The notes: generated by a model not told the origin, from the letters alone. A DNA stretch of 64,000 nt from Chamaelirium japonicum (GCA_947650365.1 OX393549.1:21070572-21134571); one strand, 5' to 3'; numbered from the stretch's first letter, positions 1-12,231 are shown. Program-made: numbers and translations.

Positions 1-274
1 CATTGCACCGGGACGGGCCGGTGCGCAAACCTTACGAGTCCGACAGACTCGTCTAAAAACCCGATATATTAATTAATTTAAAAACATCAAAACAATCATG
101 CCATGCCTCCAGTGTCGCCTAGCGACCCGGACCCGGGGCCCACTGCCCGGTCCAACTCATGCTCCAGTAAACACCATCGACAACCATAAATGCAAAAACA
201 ATCAATCTATCTAGCAACAATAAAAATAAAAAATAAAACCGGGCTGCCCTGAAATCAACGTACCGGGTATTACA
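1..274 (-). repeat. 3' LTR of the Tekay element, partial
   Basis: The sequence matches 8319-8592 at a constant offset of 8318 with two transitions and no indels. It ends at 274 in TATTACA, which on the minus strand is the LTR start TGTAATACCC. Only the first 274 bases of a roughly 3.5-kb LTR are inside the window. Confidence 0.92.
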
Positions 275-290
275 TCCTACCCACCTTATT
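275..290 (-). other. Polypurine tract of the Tekay element
   Basis: On the minus strand the bases before the 3' LTR read AAGGTGGGTAGGA and run directly into TGTAATACCC. A purine run touching the 3' LTR is the usual plus-strand priming site in Ty3 elements. Confidence 0.75.
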
Positions 291-319
291 AAAATTTTCG
301 TCCCGAAAATTAACTAATA

Positions 320-514
320 CTAATCATCAAACAAAGAAGAGTACTGGGACCGCATCGCTGACTCGAGCTCCCACATAGCCTCCTCCTCACTACAGTGTTG
401 CCCTTGCACTTTTACCATGGGGATGGTCTTTGTACGAAGCACTCGATCTTCTCTAGCCAAGATCCTAATCGGTCGCTCCTCATAGGACGCGTCTGAACTG
501 AGGGTCAGGTCCTG
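320..514 (-). pseudogene. C-terminal chromodomain of Tekay pol, beyond an in-frame stop
   Basis: The pol reading frame stops at a TAG (515-517). The same frame stays open for another 64 codons and ends at TAG 320-322. This extension has a chromodomain-like pattern: a basic strand followed by TIPMVKVQ and then an E-rich AMWELESAM segment. Chromodomains of this group guide integration towards particular chromatin. Here the domain would only be made by readthrough or in sister copies without the stop. Confidence 0.72.
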
Positions 515-3500
515 CTAATCTAACACATGCGACGGGTCTGGCTCATACCTCCGAAGCATTGACACGTGAAAGACACCGTGGACGCTAGAGAGCTGCGGGG
601 GCAGTGCCAGACGATATGCCACCTCGCCAACTCTCTCCAAGATCTCGAAAGGACCTATGAACCTCAGAGCCAACTTTCCTTTCTTCCCAAATCTGGTGAT
701 GCCTCGCCGAGGGAAAACCTTCAGGAAGATATGGTCTCCGACAGTAAACTCGAGTGGGCGTCGACGCACATCTGCGTAGCTCTTCTGTCGACTCTGCGCC
801 GCTCTAAGTCGCTCTCTAATCAGTTGGATCTTCTCAATCGTCTCCTGGACAAGCTCTGGCCCCAAGAGACTCCGCTCTCCTACCTCCGCCCAACAAAGAG
901 GTGACCGACATGGCCTCCCGTACAAAGCCTCATAGGGGGCCATGCCGATGCTAGCTTGGTGACTATTGTTGTAGGCGAACTCTACAAGAGGTAGGTGCTC
1001 CTCCCAACTGCCTCCAAAATCTACTGTGCAAGCCCGCAACATATCCTCTAAAATCTGAATCGTCCTCTCTGACTGGCCATCCATCTGCGGGTGAAACGCA
1101 GTGCTAAAACTGAGCTCCGTTCCCAAAGCTGTCTGTAGACTTTCCCAAAATCGAGATTCGAACCGAGGATCTCGATCCGAGACAATGGAAACTGGAACTC
1201 CGTGCAGCTTGACAATTTCCCTCACATATAACTTCGCTCGGTCGATGGATGTCATTATCGTCCGTACCGGAAGAAAGTGCGCCGACTTCGTCAGTCGGTC
1301 CACGATCACCCATACTGAGTCATGTTTGTTCCGGGTCAGAGACAACCCCGAAACAAAATCCATCGTGATGTGCTCCCATTTCCACTCAGCTACTGGAAGC
1401 GGCTGTAGTAATCCAGCCGGTCTTTGGTGCTCAGCCTTGACTTGCTGACAAGTCAAACATCTAGACACAAAGGCGGCCACGTCACGCTTCATGCCCTTCC
1501 ACCAGAACTGCCTCCTCAAATCGTGATACATCTTGGTGCCACCAGGGTGCACCGAGAATTTGGATCGATGCGCCTCTGACAACACCTCCTCTCGAACCTC
1601 CTCATCAGTAGGGAGGCACAACCTCCTCCGAAACCTCAGACCTCCATCAGCATCGATCGACCAATCGGGGACAGACTCCCCACTGTCGCACCGCACTCTA
1701 ATCTCCTCCAACTCAGAATCCAACCTCTGTGCTGCAATCACCTTCTGAAGTAGGCTAGGCTGCACTCGCATGGTGCACAACACGGTATGAGAGGACTCCC
1801 ACTGAACCCACAAATCAAAGCCTTCTATCGTGGCCAGAAAGTCCTGTCGATCAGTCACCAATCTAGCAAGCTGGCTACGGGACTTTCGGCTCAAGGCATC
1901 TGCAACAACATTCGCCTTACCAGGATGGTAAAAGAACGAATAATTGAAATCCTTCAGGACCTCGATCCATCTCCTCTGACGCATATTCAGATCCTTCTGA
2001 CTCCCGATGTATCGCAAACTCTTATGGTCGCAATACATATCGAACTCCTCACCGTACAAGTAGTGTCTCCATATCTTCAGGGCGAAAACCACTGCAGCCA
2101 ACTCCAAGTCATGGGTGGGATAGTTCCTCTCGTGAGTCTTCAATTGCCTAGAGGCATAGGCTACTACCCTACCATCCTGCATCAGTACAGCTCCAAGCCC
2201 CATCAGTGAGGCATCGGTGAAGACAACATAACCTTTGCCACTGGCCGGAATCGTAAGCACTGGGGCCGAAGTAAGACGCCTCTTCAACTCCCGGAAGGAC
2301 TTCTCACAATCCTCCGACCACTTGAACCTGACACCCTTCTTTGTCAGACGGGTGAGAGGTGCTGCTAGACGAGAAAATCCCTCCACAAATCGTCTATAAT
2401 AGCCTGCTAGCCCCAAGAAACTCCTGATCTCAAATACGTTCTTCGGCTGCTCCCAGTCCATCACGGCCTCTATCTTTGACGGATCTACGGAGATGCCTTC
2501 CTGCGAGACAACGTGTCCGAGAAATTTCACCTCCTGCATCCAAAACTCACACTTACTGAGCTTGGCATACAGTTGGTGGTCTCTGAGGGTCTGCAACACA
2601 GCACTCAGGTGCTCTCGATGATCTCCCTCCGTCTTGGAGTAAATGAGGACATCGTCCACAAACACTACTACAAACCTGTCCAGGAACATACTGAAGACTC
2701 GGTTCATCAGATCCATAAATGCTGCAGGGGCGTTCGTTAGACCGAAGGGCATAACCAAAAACTCATAGTGCCCATATCGTGTCCGGAACGCCGTTTTCGG
2801 AATATCCTCCGCTCTCACAGCCAACTGGTGATATCCGGTCCTCAGGTCGATCTTCGAGAAATAGCAAGCCCCTTTCAGCTGATCAAACAGGTCCTCAATT
2901 CGGGGTAAAGGGTACTTGTTCTTGATCGTTATGCTATTCAGCTTACGATAGTCGATACAAAGCCTCTTCGTCCCATCCTTCTTCTGAGCAAACAGGACTG
3001 GGGCTCCCCAAGGAGATGTGCTGGGACGAATGAAGCCTCTATCGAGTAACTCCTCCAACTGGGTCTTCAGCTCCTTTAGCTCCGCGGGAGCCATCCTATA
3101 CGGAGCAACCGAGATCGGTGCTGCTCCCGGTGCGAGATCTATAGCAAACTCAACCTCTCGAGGTGGAGGCAAGCCTGGAAGCTCGTCTGGTAAGACATCC
3201 GGAAACTCACGAACCATCGGTGGTAGCACTACTGGATTCCCATCTTTATCTCTACTCGGTAGCTGCGCTAGTAAGCGGAGGGTGATCTGTTGCAGCGGTA
3301 CCGGGCACAAGATCTTTTGCTTGTCTCCCAAGAAGTAAAAAGCCTCACTCCCTGGAGGTGAGAATGTGACCTTCTTAGTAAAGCAATCGAGGGTAACGTG
3401 ATAGGCTGACATCCAATCCATCCCAAGTAGTACGTCCACTCCTCCTAAGTTCAGGACAATGAGGTCTGCCGAGAGCTCTCTGTCTCCTATATGAATGATG

Positions 3501-3681
3501 CAGTCCCGGCAGATCCGGTCCACATCGGTACTTACCCCGAGCGGTGAAAACACCGACAGAGTATGACCCAATGGAACCGACTCCAGTCCCAAAGTCTTGA
3601 CAAAACTAGGGACGATATAGGAGTGAGTAGACCCGCTATCGAAATGAACGAAAGCAAGGGTCGAAAAGACAGGAAGGGTAC
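515..3681 (-). CDS. pol: Tekay pol polyprotein: protease, reverse transcriptase, RNase H, integrase
   Basis: This open frame codes for the replication enzymes of the element. Counting from an ATG at 3700, a protease DSGS motif is at residues 21-24. Reverse transcriptase spans about 205-400, with the metal-binding FVDD motif at 347-350. RNase H lies around 490-605, with acidic residues near D496, E533 and D558. Integrase shows a zinc HHCC site (H711, H718, C748, C751) and a D781-D842-E878 triad with D,D(35)E spacing. No stop interrupts 515-3700. The ATG at 3700 may be artificial: the upstream protein joins smoothly if 3682-3810 is removed as an intron, so the coding segment is given from 3681. 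The frame ends at TAG 515-517, before the chromodomain. Confidence 0.92.
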
Positions 3682-3810
3682 CTAGCGTTATCGGAAACAT
3701 GTAAGAAACTAATCTAGCTACCGGTTGCTACAAGTTCTAACGAATCAAAACTAATAGCAAAGACAACTACACCATACGTCTACGAATTGTAATTCTAAGT
3801 TCAGGGTTAC
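3682..3810 (-). other. Candidate intron between gag and pol of the Tekay element
   Basis: Gag and pol are in the same minus-strand frame but are separated by a stretch with several stops, the first being TAG 3767-3769. On the minus strand it begins GAAG/GTAACC and ends GCTAG/GTACCC, with a pyrimidine-rich run before the AG. Removing 129 nt (43 codons) joins Gag to the protease as AIE-G-TLPV, a natural transition for this family. An intron here would let unspliced RNA make Gag only and spliced RNA make Gag-Pol. A plain insertion between short repeated bases is the alternative. Confidence 0.5.
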
Positions 3811-4984
3811 CTTCGATCGCTCCCCCAGAATCCTCTGGGTCTTGACCAACTAGCATGTACGTCCTTCCCTGAGCCTGGTTGCCTCCTCCGCCCTGACGGG
3901 GGAAAGACCTCTGCTGCTGTGCCTGGGGAGGACGCTGCTGTGCCTGAGCTCTCTGTGGAGGCCTCTGCTGCTGCACAGGTGGTGGCAGCAGAGCAGGCCT
4001 CTGGGGTGGAGCTGGTAGGAGTGGCTGCCGACGAAGCTGTGGACAGTTCCACTTCAGATGCTCAAACGAACCGTACTGAAAACATCCACGCCGCGGCGGT
4101 CCAAGAGCTGAAGGACCACGAAAGTTCTGAGGCTGGCGCGGCGGGGGTCGAGTCTCCATAGGCCTAAACCTCTTCTGAGTCGGTGGACCGTTGCGACTGC
4201 TGCCACTCCGCTTCTCCATGATAGCGCGGGACTCCTTCAACTCCTGCTCTACTGCCAGAGACCGGTTGACCAACTCCTCATAAGATTGCCCCAAGAAAGG
4301 GGTAACCCTGCCTCTGATCGCTGGATTCAAGCCATGCTCAAAGCGCAAGGCTCTCCTACCGTCGGTCGCCACCTGGTGTGGAGCATACCTCGCAAGCTCC
4401 GAGAACTTGGCCTCATACTGTGTCACAGTACGAGATCCCTGATAGAGCGCCAGAAACTCCATCTCCATCCGGTTCTGCACGGTAACCGGAAAGAACTTCT
4501 TCCGAAAGAGTTCCTCGAACTCCTGCCACGTAATCGCTCCTCGATCTGCTGCTCTGGTGCGCTGGACAGTCTGCCACCAGAAGTCTGCCTCAGCCTCAAA
4601 CTGGTACGAGGCGAAGGTCACTCTCCTATCGTCGGTGATGCCCAACGCGTTCAGTATCTTCTCAGTCTGCTGGAACCATCGATCGGCCTCTATGGGGTCT
4701 GGCTCGCCCTTGAAGCTCGGTGGTCCCATCGCCTTGAAGTCTTTCAGCAATTTCCCTTGCCGCTCGCCCTCAGCCTGCTGACGAGCCTGGGCCTGGGCAA
4801 GGGCAGCCTACGCTAGCTCGGCCTGCTGCTGAGCAGCCGTCTGCTGCTGCGCAACAGCAGCCTGCTGCTGCTGGACCATGGTGGCCATCCCCTGGAGCAT
4901 TTCCATCATCCTCGCCGTGCTATCAGACACCGAGGACGATCCTGCTCTGTTGCTCGCACCATTTCCACTCCTAGTACCCGCCAT
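3767..4984 (-). pseudogene. gag: Tekay gag (capsid and nucleocapsid), with one internal stop
   Basis: Gag builds the virus-like particle that packages the element RNA. The likely start is the ATG at 4984-4982. A Gln-rich N-terminal segment is broken by TAG at 4810-4808, and the frame then continues to 3767. A retrotransposon gag core (PPSFKGEPDPIEADRW, then the FASYQFEAEADFWW region) lies near 4740-4560. It is followed by Pro/Gln-rich sequence and one CCHC zinc knuckle near 4085-4040. The knuckle reads CFQYGSFEHLKWNC, so the second cysteine is a tyrosine. The stop fits a CAG-to-TAG change in a Gln-rich run. The C-terminal residues after 3810 belong to the candidate intron. Confidence 0.82.
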
Positions 4985-5091
4985 CTGAAATTGAAAAGAT
5001 AGTCCTAACGTCAACCATCTACTAACCAACTATTTAGACTCTAGACTTAGACTCCTAATCCTAGAAACTAACCCCTAGGAACATATCCCTA

Positions 5092-5104
5092 GGCTCTGAT
5101 ACCA
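5092..5104 (-). other. Primer binding site (initiator tRNA-Met type)
   Basis: The minus strand reads TGGTATCAGAGCC, complementary to the 3' end of plant initiator tRNA-Met. It lies two bases inside the 5' LTR end at 5107. It fixes the orientation and the LTR boundary. Confidence 0.9.
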
Positions 5105-5106
5105 GC

Positions 5107-8100
5107 TGTCACGCCCCAGAAATCTGAAGACCGATTCCTGGGGTGTGAGGTGAGAAATGAAGAGGGTTATGGGTATGGTTACTTAACTATGCCAATTTAG
5201 GATTCTCACTGGGCTCTTTCTACGCTCACACACAAGCAAATGAAAGAAGGGGGAGAAACAAAGATTAGGCTCGACCTTTAAAAGGGATATCCCTTCAGTA
5301 CATGCGACTCAACGGTGTCTCAACATACTGACAGAATATACTCTAAAGGAGCACGCGGCTCAAGCCTCCGACGGTGAGCCGAGTATCTCGCCCGCTCCCG
5401 AACACTCGGTGCATCTGTCTGGAGGTCCTATCTACTGGGCTTGTCAAATTAGGTCAATTATTCATCTTATATTTTTGTGATGATCTAACCTAGGCTTGGG
5501 GCCTTGAGGAGAGGCCTACCCAAAGAAAATTCAGCTGGCACATTACCACTTATCACACTAGGTACCTAATAATAGAAGTCTTATTCCAATCCACTAGATT
5601 ACATCGCAAGAAAGAGACTACTGCTAAAACGACATACTAGAATTAAAAGGAAAAATGCTGCAACGCTAAACTCGTTCCTGGACTCCTACTGCTGCTCCGA
5701 TGCCTCAGCTCCTGTAGAAGAGTCTACTCGTGGGAATGAGTAGCCCCCAAAAATACATTTGGGAGATTAGCCAAATAAATGGCTAGTGACAAGCTAACAA
5801 TTTTAATAACTAACAATGCTAAATTTTTTTTTAGACAAATTACTGATTAACCTAATTGTCAAGCTATGTTCTCAAACACGTCCTATGTGTCCATGCAATT
5901 TCTACGTTCACATACAAATCCTACTGTCACTAGGTCATCGTGTGAACAGTCATACAATTCAAAATTTAATAATCAAACCAATACACACTCATACATGAAC
6001 CCCGGATATTTTGTTCAACCTGCCCCCGGTCGGGCATTACTATCGGGCCTTTTATTTCGATGTAGAGGGCCAACTCTCTCGCCGTGCATCCACCAACACC
6101 ATGCACAATTCACCCAGATGATCATAAGGGGTTTCCCGTCTTTCACGGTGGAGCTCTACCGCCCAACTTGCTTTACTATGGGGACTTCAACTCCCCGGGA
6201 CAGGGTTGCTAGGCCAATCCCTACTCGAGGGCACCTCCTATTGGCTTTACCACAACCCTTGCCCGTGACCCCTAACCTACTCAACTTCGGCTGCACGCGC
6301 AAGGTGGTTCACGACCCTTGCGCGCACGGGGTCCCTACCCTCTAACCAGGTAGGTTAACAACGATTAACAAAACCACATGGCATTAAAGGAAAACTAAAC
6401 AGTGTTCAATCATTTTCGATGGATTACCCCGGGATTCGCACCCACTCACAACCCAGCATCAAAATTAAATATCATAAAGCACTCTCGCCCAAATCCCTTT
6501 ACTAGGGTTACCACGCTCACCTCAGGAGGGTGGGTCCCGATAATTCTTTAATTATTTATTTATTCAATTAAGGGAATACCTAGCTATGGTGTCCATGCAA
6601 ACAGTATAATATTTGTTATTAAATTATTAACTTTTTATGCATGCGTCGCCGGACTCGCGACTCCGCATACAAGGCGGGGTCCACTTGACCACATGCGACG
6701 ACGTCCGGCGGGACCCGCATGCAGCGTTATGGACACCTACCCTTAATTTTTATATCGACATTATTAATTATTAAAGAAAACGTGCTGTGTCACCTGGTCG
6801 ACGTGCACGGACTCCTGTCTCTGGCCTCTGCTCTGTCCACGGCTGGATCGTCCCGGTCACGAACTGGTAATCGAACCATACGAGCAAGTATTAAAATCTA
6901 AAATCGGCGAGTCTCTATAAGGAGGAAAATGCCAAGTCGCGGGGTTCGATTTGTCCTTCACCCGAAATGACCTCGGGCTAGGTTTGGGGTACGGAAAAAT
7001 AATATACAGATGAACTCATGGCCTTACCGAGTCTAAACTCAGATCGGAGGTCTCGTTGGGTCGAATCTGGGAACGAGGGTTGCTAGGGTGGGATCTAGTT
7101 TGGCTTGGCGAATCCGCCATCGGGCCGATTGCCAACAACAATACCACTAAAAATAATACAACAATTCTACCCTAGGTTTTCGGCTTCGAGTACTCGACCA
7201 ATTCCGGCGGGTCATGGGTTATACTAAGCCAAAGGTCGGCTGGGTTTGTTCGGTCAGTGGGCACAAGGCATTCAAACGCTGCATCGAATGGAGGGACGGT
7301 GTCAATAGTGGCTGGTGGTCGGATCAATGGCCGATTAGAATGGTCGGATGTCATCGCCTAATTGCCGGCCACACGTATGGCGGCCATGGCTGCAGCAGGA
7401 GAAGGAAAAAAAAACACACACATGGGTAGGGATCTCGGCGGGTCGGGCAGACTCATCAGCACCAAAGAAAAAAAAAAGAAAAACAGGGGAAACAGGGGAG
7501 GCGGCTGACCTGATACAGGGGAGATCAGCTCCAGCTGCTCTTCTCCGATTCCGGCTGCTCTCCGGCGCCAAGCACGCAAAGCCCCACCGCAGGAGAGAGA
7601 AAACGAGAGAGATAGGGGAGATGACGAGGGAGATCGGAGAGGGGTGAGGGGGTTCGGCTGGTTTAGGGCTTAGTTTTTATAGGGGAGAGGGGGCTGCGGG
7701 ATAGAGAGGGGGAAGAGGGCTGGACGGGATAGAGATGAGGGGGGAGATCGTGGGGATTTCGGGAGGGGATCGGGATTGTTGGGGCTGCGGGATTGAGAGG
7801 GATCGGTTGAGAGATAAGGTCGGGAGGGGATCAGGGATTGAGAGATAGAGGGAAGAGAGAGATCGGTTGGGGATGGAGAGTGGGATTTGAGGAGAGAGAG
7901 ATAGAGAGGGAGAGAGAACGGTTTTGAGAGGGAGAGAGATCTGGGTGGGTTGAGATGGGTTGGTTGAAAGGGTTGGTTAGGTGGCGTTTCGGATGGGTTG
8001 GGTTGGGTTGAGATGGGTTGGGTTTAGGATTTGAGAGAGATAGGGATAGAGAGAGAAACGGTTTAGAGAGGGAGAGAGATAGTATCAGGTTTGAGTGGAG

Positions 8101-8592
8101 TTCGGATAAGGGAGTATGGCTAAAAAGGGTGGTTAAAAGGTGTTTGGTTGAATAGGGTTGGTTGGATTAGGATAGGTTGGCTGAATAGTTGGGTAGTGGG
8201 TGATGGGTTTAGATTTAGGTTTGTGTTTTTATTTATTTATTTATTTATTTTTATTTTATTTATTTATCCTTACCAACAAGCATTGCTCGCAAATTAAGCA
8301 AGGTCACAGTCGGGCTCGCATCGCACCGGGACGGGCCGGTGCGCAAACCTTACGAGTCCGACAGACTCGTCTAAAAACCCGATATATTAATTAATTTAAA
8401 AACATCAAAACAATCATGCCATGCCTCCAGTGTCGCCTAGCGACCCGGACCCGGGGCCCACTGCCCGGTCCAACTCATGCTCCAGTAAACACCATCGACA
8501 ACCATAAATGCGAAAACAATCAATCTATCTAGCAACAATAAAAATAAAAAATAAAACCGGGCTGCCCTGAAATCAACGTACCGGGTATTACA
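5107..8592 (-). repeat. 5' LTR of the Tekay element (3486 bp)
   Basis: The LTR has TG...CA ends in both readings: the plus strand begins TGTCACGCCC and ends GGTATTACA. A TATA-like TATAAAAA on the minus strand (7681-7674) suggests a U3 of about 0.9 kb (8592-7682) and a long R-U5. The plus-strand view contains GA-rich segments (7585-8100), a TTTA-rich run (8225-8270) and conserved blocks such as 5999-6345. The same blocks recur in the solo LTR at 52612-57048. The short open frames in this interval look like chance. Confidence 0.9.
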
Positions 8593-8593
8593 A

Positions 8594-11500
8594 TCCTCTT
8601 CCTACCACCAGCTCCTCAAGTTTCCCACCAATGAAGGCATCAGGTGCATCAGAGGGAATCAGGCGGCCACCAAGTCCTGTGAAGCTGTCGTCGCCAAACA
8701 AAAAGCACGATCCATCCTCCCATCCAAGAGGTCGGCCAACGAGGCCGGCACCTCGAAGCAATAGCAATTACCGAAAGACCCAACTCTTCCAGTTCCACCG
8801 CTGGGAGAGTGGGATGGCTCACCCTCGATCGAGCCCATCGTCAAGGTGGAGATCGGGGAAGGTGGGCAGCCGCACGAAACATACATCGGGGCTGACTTGT
8901 CCAAGGAAGAGGCGAAGCAGATGACAACCTTTCTCCGAGCCAACATTGACATATTTGCTTGGAGCTTTGAAGATATGTCGGGCATCGACCCCGAGGTCGC
9001 TTGCCACCGGCTAAATGTCAAAGACGGAGCCATTGCCATCCAACAAAAGCCAAGAACCATGAGGCCAGAACGAGCTGCTGCAGTCCGGGAAGAAGTGGCC
9101 AAGCTCCTCCAGGCCAACTTCATTCGAGAAGTCAAGTACCCGACTTGGATCTCCAATGTCGTCGCGGTACCAAAGAAGAATGGGAAGATTAGGGTCTGCA
9201 TTGACTTCACTAATCTCAATAAGGCCTGCCCGAAAGATCCCTTCCCGTTACCACGGATCGATCGACTTGTCGATTCTACAGCAGGGCATGAGCTACTGTC
9301 CTTTGTAGATGGATACTCCGGATACAATCAGATTCCACTACACAAGGACGATCAGGAGAAAACATGCTTCGTGACGGATCGTGAGCTCTATTGCTACAAT
9401 GTGATGCCTTTCGGCCTCAAGAATGCTGGCTCAATATATCAACGACTCGTCACAAAGATGTTCGAGAAGCAAATTGGCCGGAACATGGAAGTCTACATAG
9501 ACGACCTGCTCACCAAAAGCCGAAGAAGAGAAGATCACCTCAAGGACCTAGAGGAAACATTCAACATCCTGCGATACTATCGGATGAAGCTCAACCCAGC
9601 AAAGTGCGCCTTCGGTGTGAAATCCGGAAAGTTCCTCGGATTCCTCATCACGCAAAGAGGGATCGAGGCCAATCCGGACCAGATTAGAGCCATCCAGGAG
9701 ATGCCGTCGCCATCAAATGAACAGGAGGTCAGACGACTCACCGGTCGTCTAGCAGCGCTGAATCGCTTCATATCCAAGCACTCTGACAGATGCAAGCCTT
9801 TCTTCGAGAGGCTTCGGAAGGGCAGTAACTCTAAATGGGATAGCTCCTGCGAAGAAGCCTTCCAAAACATCAAGGCTTACCTTGTCCAGCCGCCGGTACC
9901 GGTAGCTCCCATGCTAGGGTAACCCCTATGGGTCTACCTATCGGTCTCTGAGTAAGCCACCGGTGCGGTGCTTGTAAGCCGAAAAGACGGGCTTGAGCGC
10001 CCAATCTACTACACTAGCCATGCTCTGCTTCCAGCAGAGACAAGATACTCAAGGGTCGAGAAGGTAGTTTTAGCTCTGCTCATGGCAACGCGAAGACTAA
10101 GGCCATACTTTGTCGCCCATCAAGTCACAATCACCACAGAACATCCCCTCAAGGACATCCTCAATCGGTCCGATCGTGCCGGGAGGATGGCCAAGTGGGT
10201 AACATAAATGAGCTCATTGGGAGTGCTCTTCGAGCCAAGAGTCTCGATCAAGGGGCAGGCACTAGCAGACTTCCTCATCGACTTCCTAGTTGAGGACCCA
10301 GTCGGCCTACATCAAGATCCTAACCTCAAATTGGATGATAACGGGAAAGGCGAACCCGCAGAGCTTCACGTGCTTCCTAGCCACCCGTTGGCCGGCTGGA
10401 ACCTTTACACCGACAGGGCCTCAAGCTCAGCAGGCTGTGGAATCGGAATATTACTCATCTCCCCAGACCTGCACAAGATTCAGCGATCCATCATGCTCGG
10501 TTTTGCAGCCACAAACAATGAGGCCGAGTACGAAGCAATCCTTGCCGGCATGGAGATAGCCTTAAGCTTATCAATCAAGCAGATAACCATTCATAGCGAC
10601 TCTCAGCTCATCGTCAGGCAGATCGAGGGGCAGTACGAAGCCAAGGATAGCAGGATGCAGCAATACTTGACCTTGGCGCGGAAGCTATCTGAATGCTTCC
10701 AGGAGGTCGAATTCAAGGAGATCCCCCGATCCGACAATCGAATCGTTGACACTCTCGCAAATGCAGCTTCAGTTCTTGGGGATGAATAAGAGGTCAGAGA
10801 AATCAAGATTGATTTCCAAAGATACCCAAGGGTGAACCTTCATCATCAGACCGGCCTGATTGCTGATATAACGATTGAAGCGCCCACGGGATGGTTGGTA
10901 CCTATAATCGGCTATCTTCAGCAAAAGGTCCTACCTGAGGACCCCGTTCAAGCAAAGAAACTTCTGAGGAAAATTCATCGCTTCCGTCTCGACGGAGAAG
11001 ACCTCTATTGGCAGTCACATGGAAGTATGTACCTTCGGTGCCTATCCAAGGAACAGTCACAGAGGATCCTTACAGAGATACATTCAGGGGCATGCGGTAA
11101 CCACGCCGGGGGTAGATCGCTAGAAGGTAAAGTCAAGCTGCAAGGATACTATTGGCCGACCATGGTCAAAGATGCTCGAGAATTCATCAAAAGATGCGAG
11201 CAGTGTCAGCGGCATGCAAAGCAGATTCACGTCCCTGCAGGAGACCTAAACCCCCTAACGAGCCCGTGGCCTTTTCATCAATGGGGGTTAGATTTCCTGG
11301 GGCCTTTTCCACCGTCACCAACCCAGAAAAAGTATCTCCTCGTTGCAACAGACTACTTCACCAAGTGGATCGAAGCAGTGCCGTTAGCAAGGATCACCGA
11401 TGTCGAAGTCATCAAGTTTGTCAGAGGCAATATCTTTTCAAGGTTCGGGTCCCCTAAGATACTAATAGCTGATAATGGAGCCCAGTTTGATTCTGACAAC

Positions 11501-12127
11501 TTCCGAGAATTCTGCCAAGGTTACGGGATCAAACTATTCTATTCGACGCCTAGATACCCACAGTGCAACGGGCAAGCCGAGGCATCAAACAAGGCAATCA
11601 TGGATACTCTGAAGAAGAAGTTGGGACCTCGAAAAGGCTGATGGGAGAAAATACTTCCAGAAGTATTATGGGCGTATCGTACTACCCCGCGGCGATCGAC
11701 CGGATTCTCCCCATTCCACCTCACGTATGGCTCCGAAGCTGTCCTACCTACTGAAGCGCTCCACTCCACGGTCAGGACTAAGGCTGTTGAGTCTGGAATG
11801 AACGATGAGCTCAGAATCAATGACCTGGACTTCGCGGAGGAACTGAGGGACTCAGCGGCTGCTCACGTCACCGACTACCAGCAGAAGATCAAGAGGGCGT
11901 ACGATAGAAGAGTCAAGAAAAGAGAGTTCAGTGTGCGAGACATGGTACTCAGAGCCGTCTTTTCAAACATGAAGGAAGTTGCTAGTGGCAAGTTCGCTCC
12001 GTCTTGGGAGGGGCCATACGTCATAGAGTCCAGAGGCAGCAAAGGCTCATACAGGCTGATCGACCAGGACGGAAGGCGACTACCCCGAGCTTGGAATGTA
12101 ACCCACTTGAAAATCTTCTACCCTTAA
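8594..12127 (+). pseudogene. pol: Retand pol: PR end, RT, RNase H, second RNase H, integrase, with six in-frame stops
   Basis: One frame runs from the Tekay junction to TAA 12125-12127 with no frameshift. It is broken by stops at 8762, 9920, 9953, 10205, 10787 and 11639. RT (about 9030-9800) has the YIDD motif (VYIDDLL) and NVMPFGLKNAG, typical of Tat elements. The first RNase H follows at about 9930-10200. The second RNase H (10380-10780) keeps LYTD, NNEAEYEA and HSDSQ; the usual glycine after LYTD is arginine. Integrase (10960-12000) keeps the zinc finger (CEQC), DFLGPF, ADNGAQFDS and GQAEASN. The C-terminal end resembles the usual IN tail (EGPYVI). The LINE and copia frames nearby are far more scrambled, so decay here is mostly by point mutation. 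Confidence 0.9.
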
Positions 12128-12231
12128 CCAAACTCTGAAATTTGTAACCGCGAATTTGGTTGATCAATAAAATATCTATTTTTCTCGAAGTTCAAGTCTA
12201 TTGAAATTCTATTCAGCTTGTGTGAAGTACC
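12128..12231 (+). other. Start of the Retand 3' untranslated region
   Basis: This AT-rich spacer follows the pol stop and precedes the tandem repeat array. No coding signal is seen. Confidence 0.5.

Larger units (their letters stand above)
1..8592 (-). mobile_element. Tekay-type Ty3 LTR retrotransposon (chromovirus), left end cut by the window
   Basis: Read on the minus strand the order is 5' LTR (8592-5107), primer binding site (5104-5092), gag, candidate intron, protease, reverse transcriptase, RNase H, integrase, chromodomain, polypurine tract and the start of the 3' LTR (274 to beyond base 1). The domain order PR-RT-RH-IN-chromodomain, the tRNA-Met primer site and the 3.5-kb LTR fit the Tekay/Del chromovirus lineage. 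Bases 1-274 match 8319-8592 without gaps and with two mismatches (4/8322 and 194/8512), so the insertion is young. Two in-frame TAG codons (4808-4810 and 515-517) suggest this copy is not autonomous. It lies inside the pol gene of the Retand element that continues at 8593. The predicted 5-bp target duplication is ATCCT (8593-8597); its partner is outside the window. Confidence 0.93.

Noticed and set aside
566-4816. Several plus-strand open frames opposite the Tekay gag-pol
   Set aside because: They are shadows of the minus-strand coding sequence and have no domain of their own.
7172-7647. Short frames on both strands in the Tekay LTR
   Set aside because: They lie in non-coding LTR sequence and are low-complexity.
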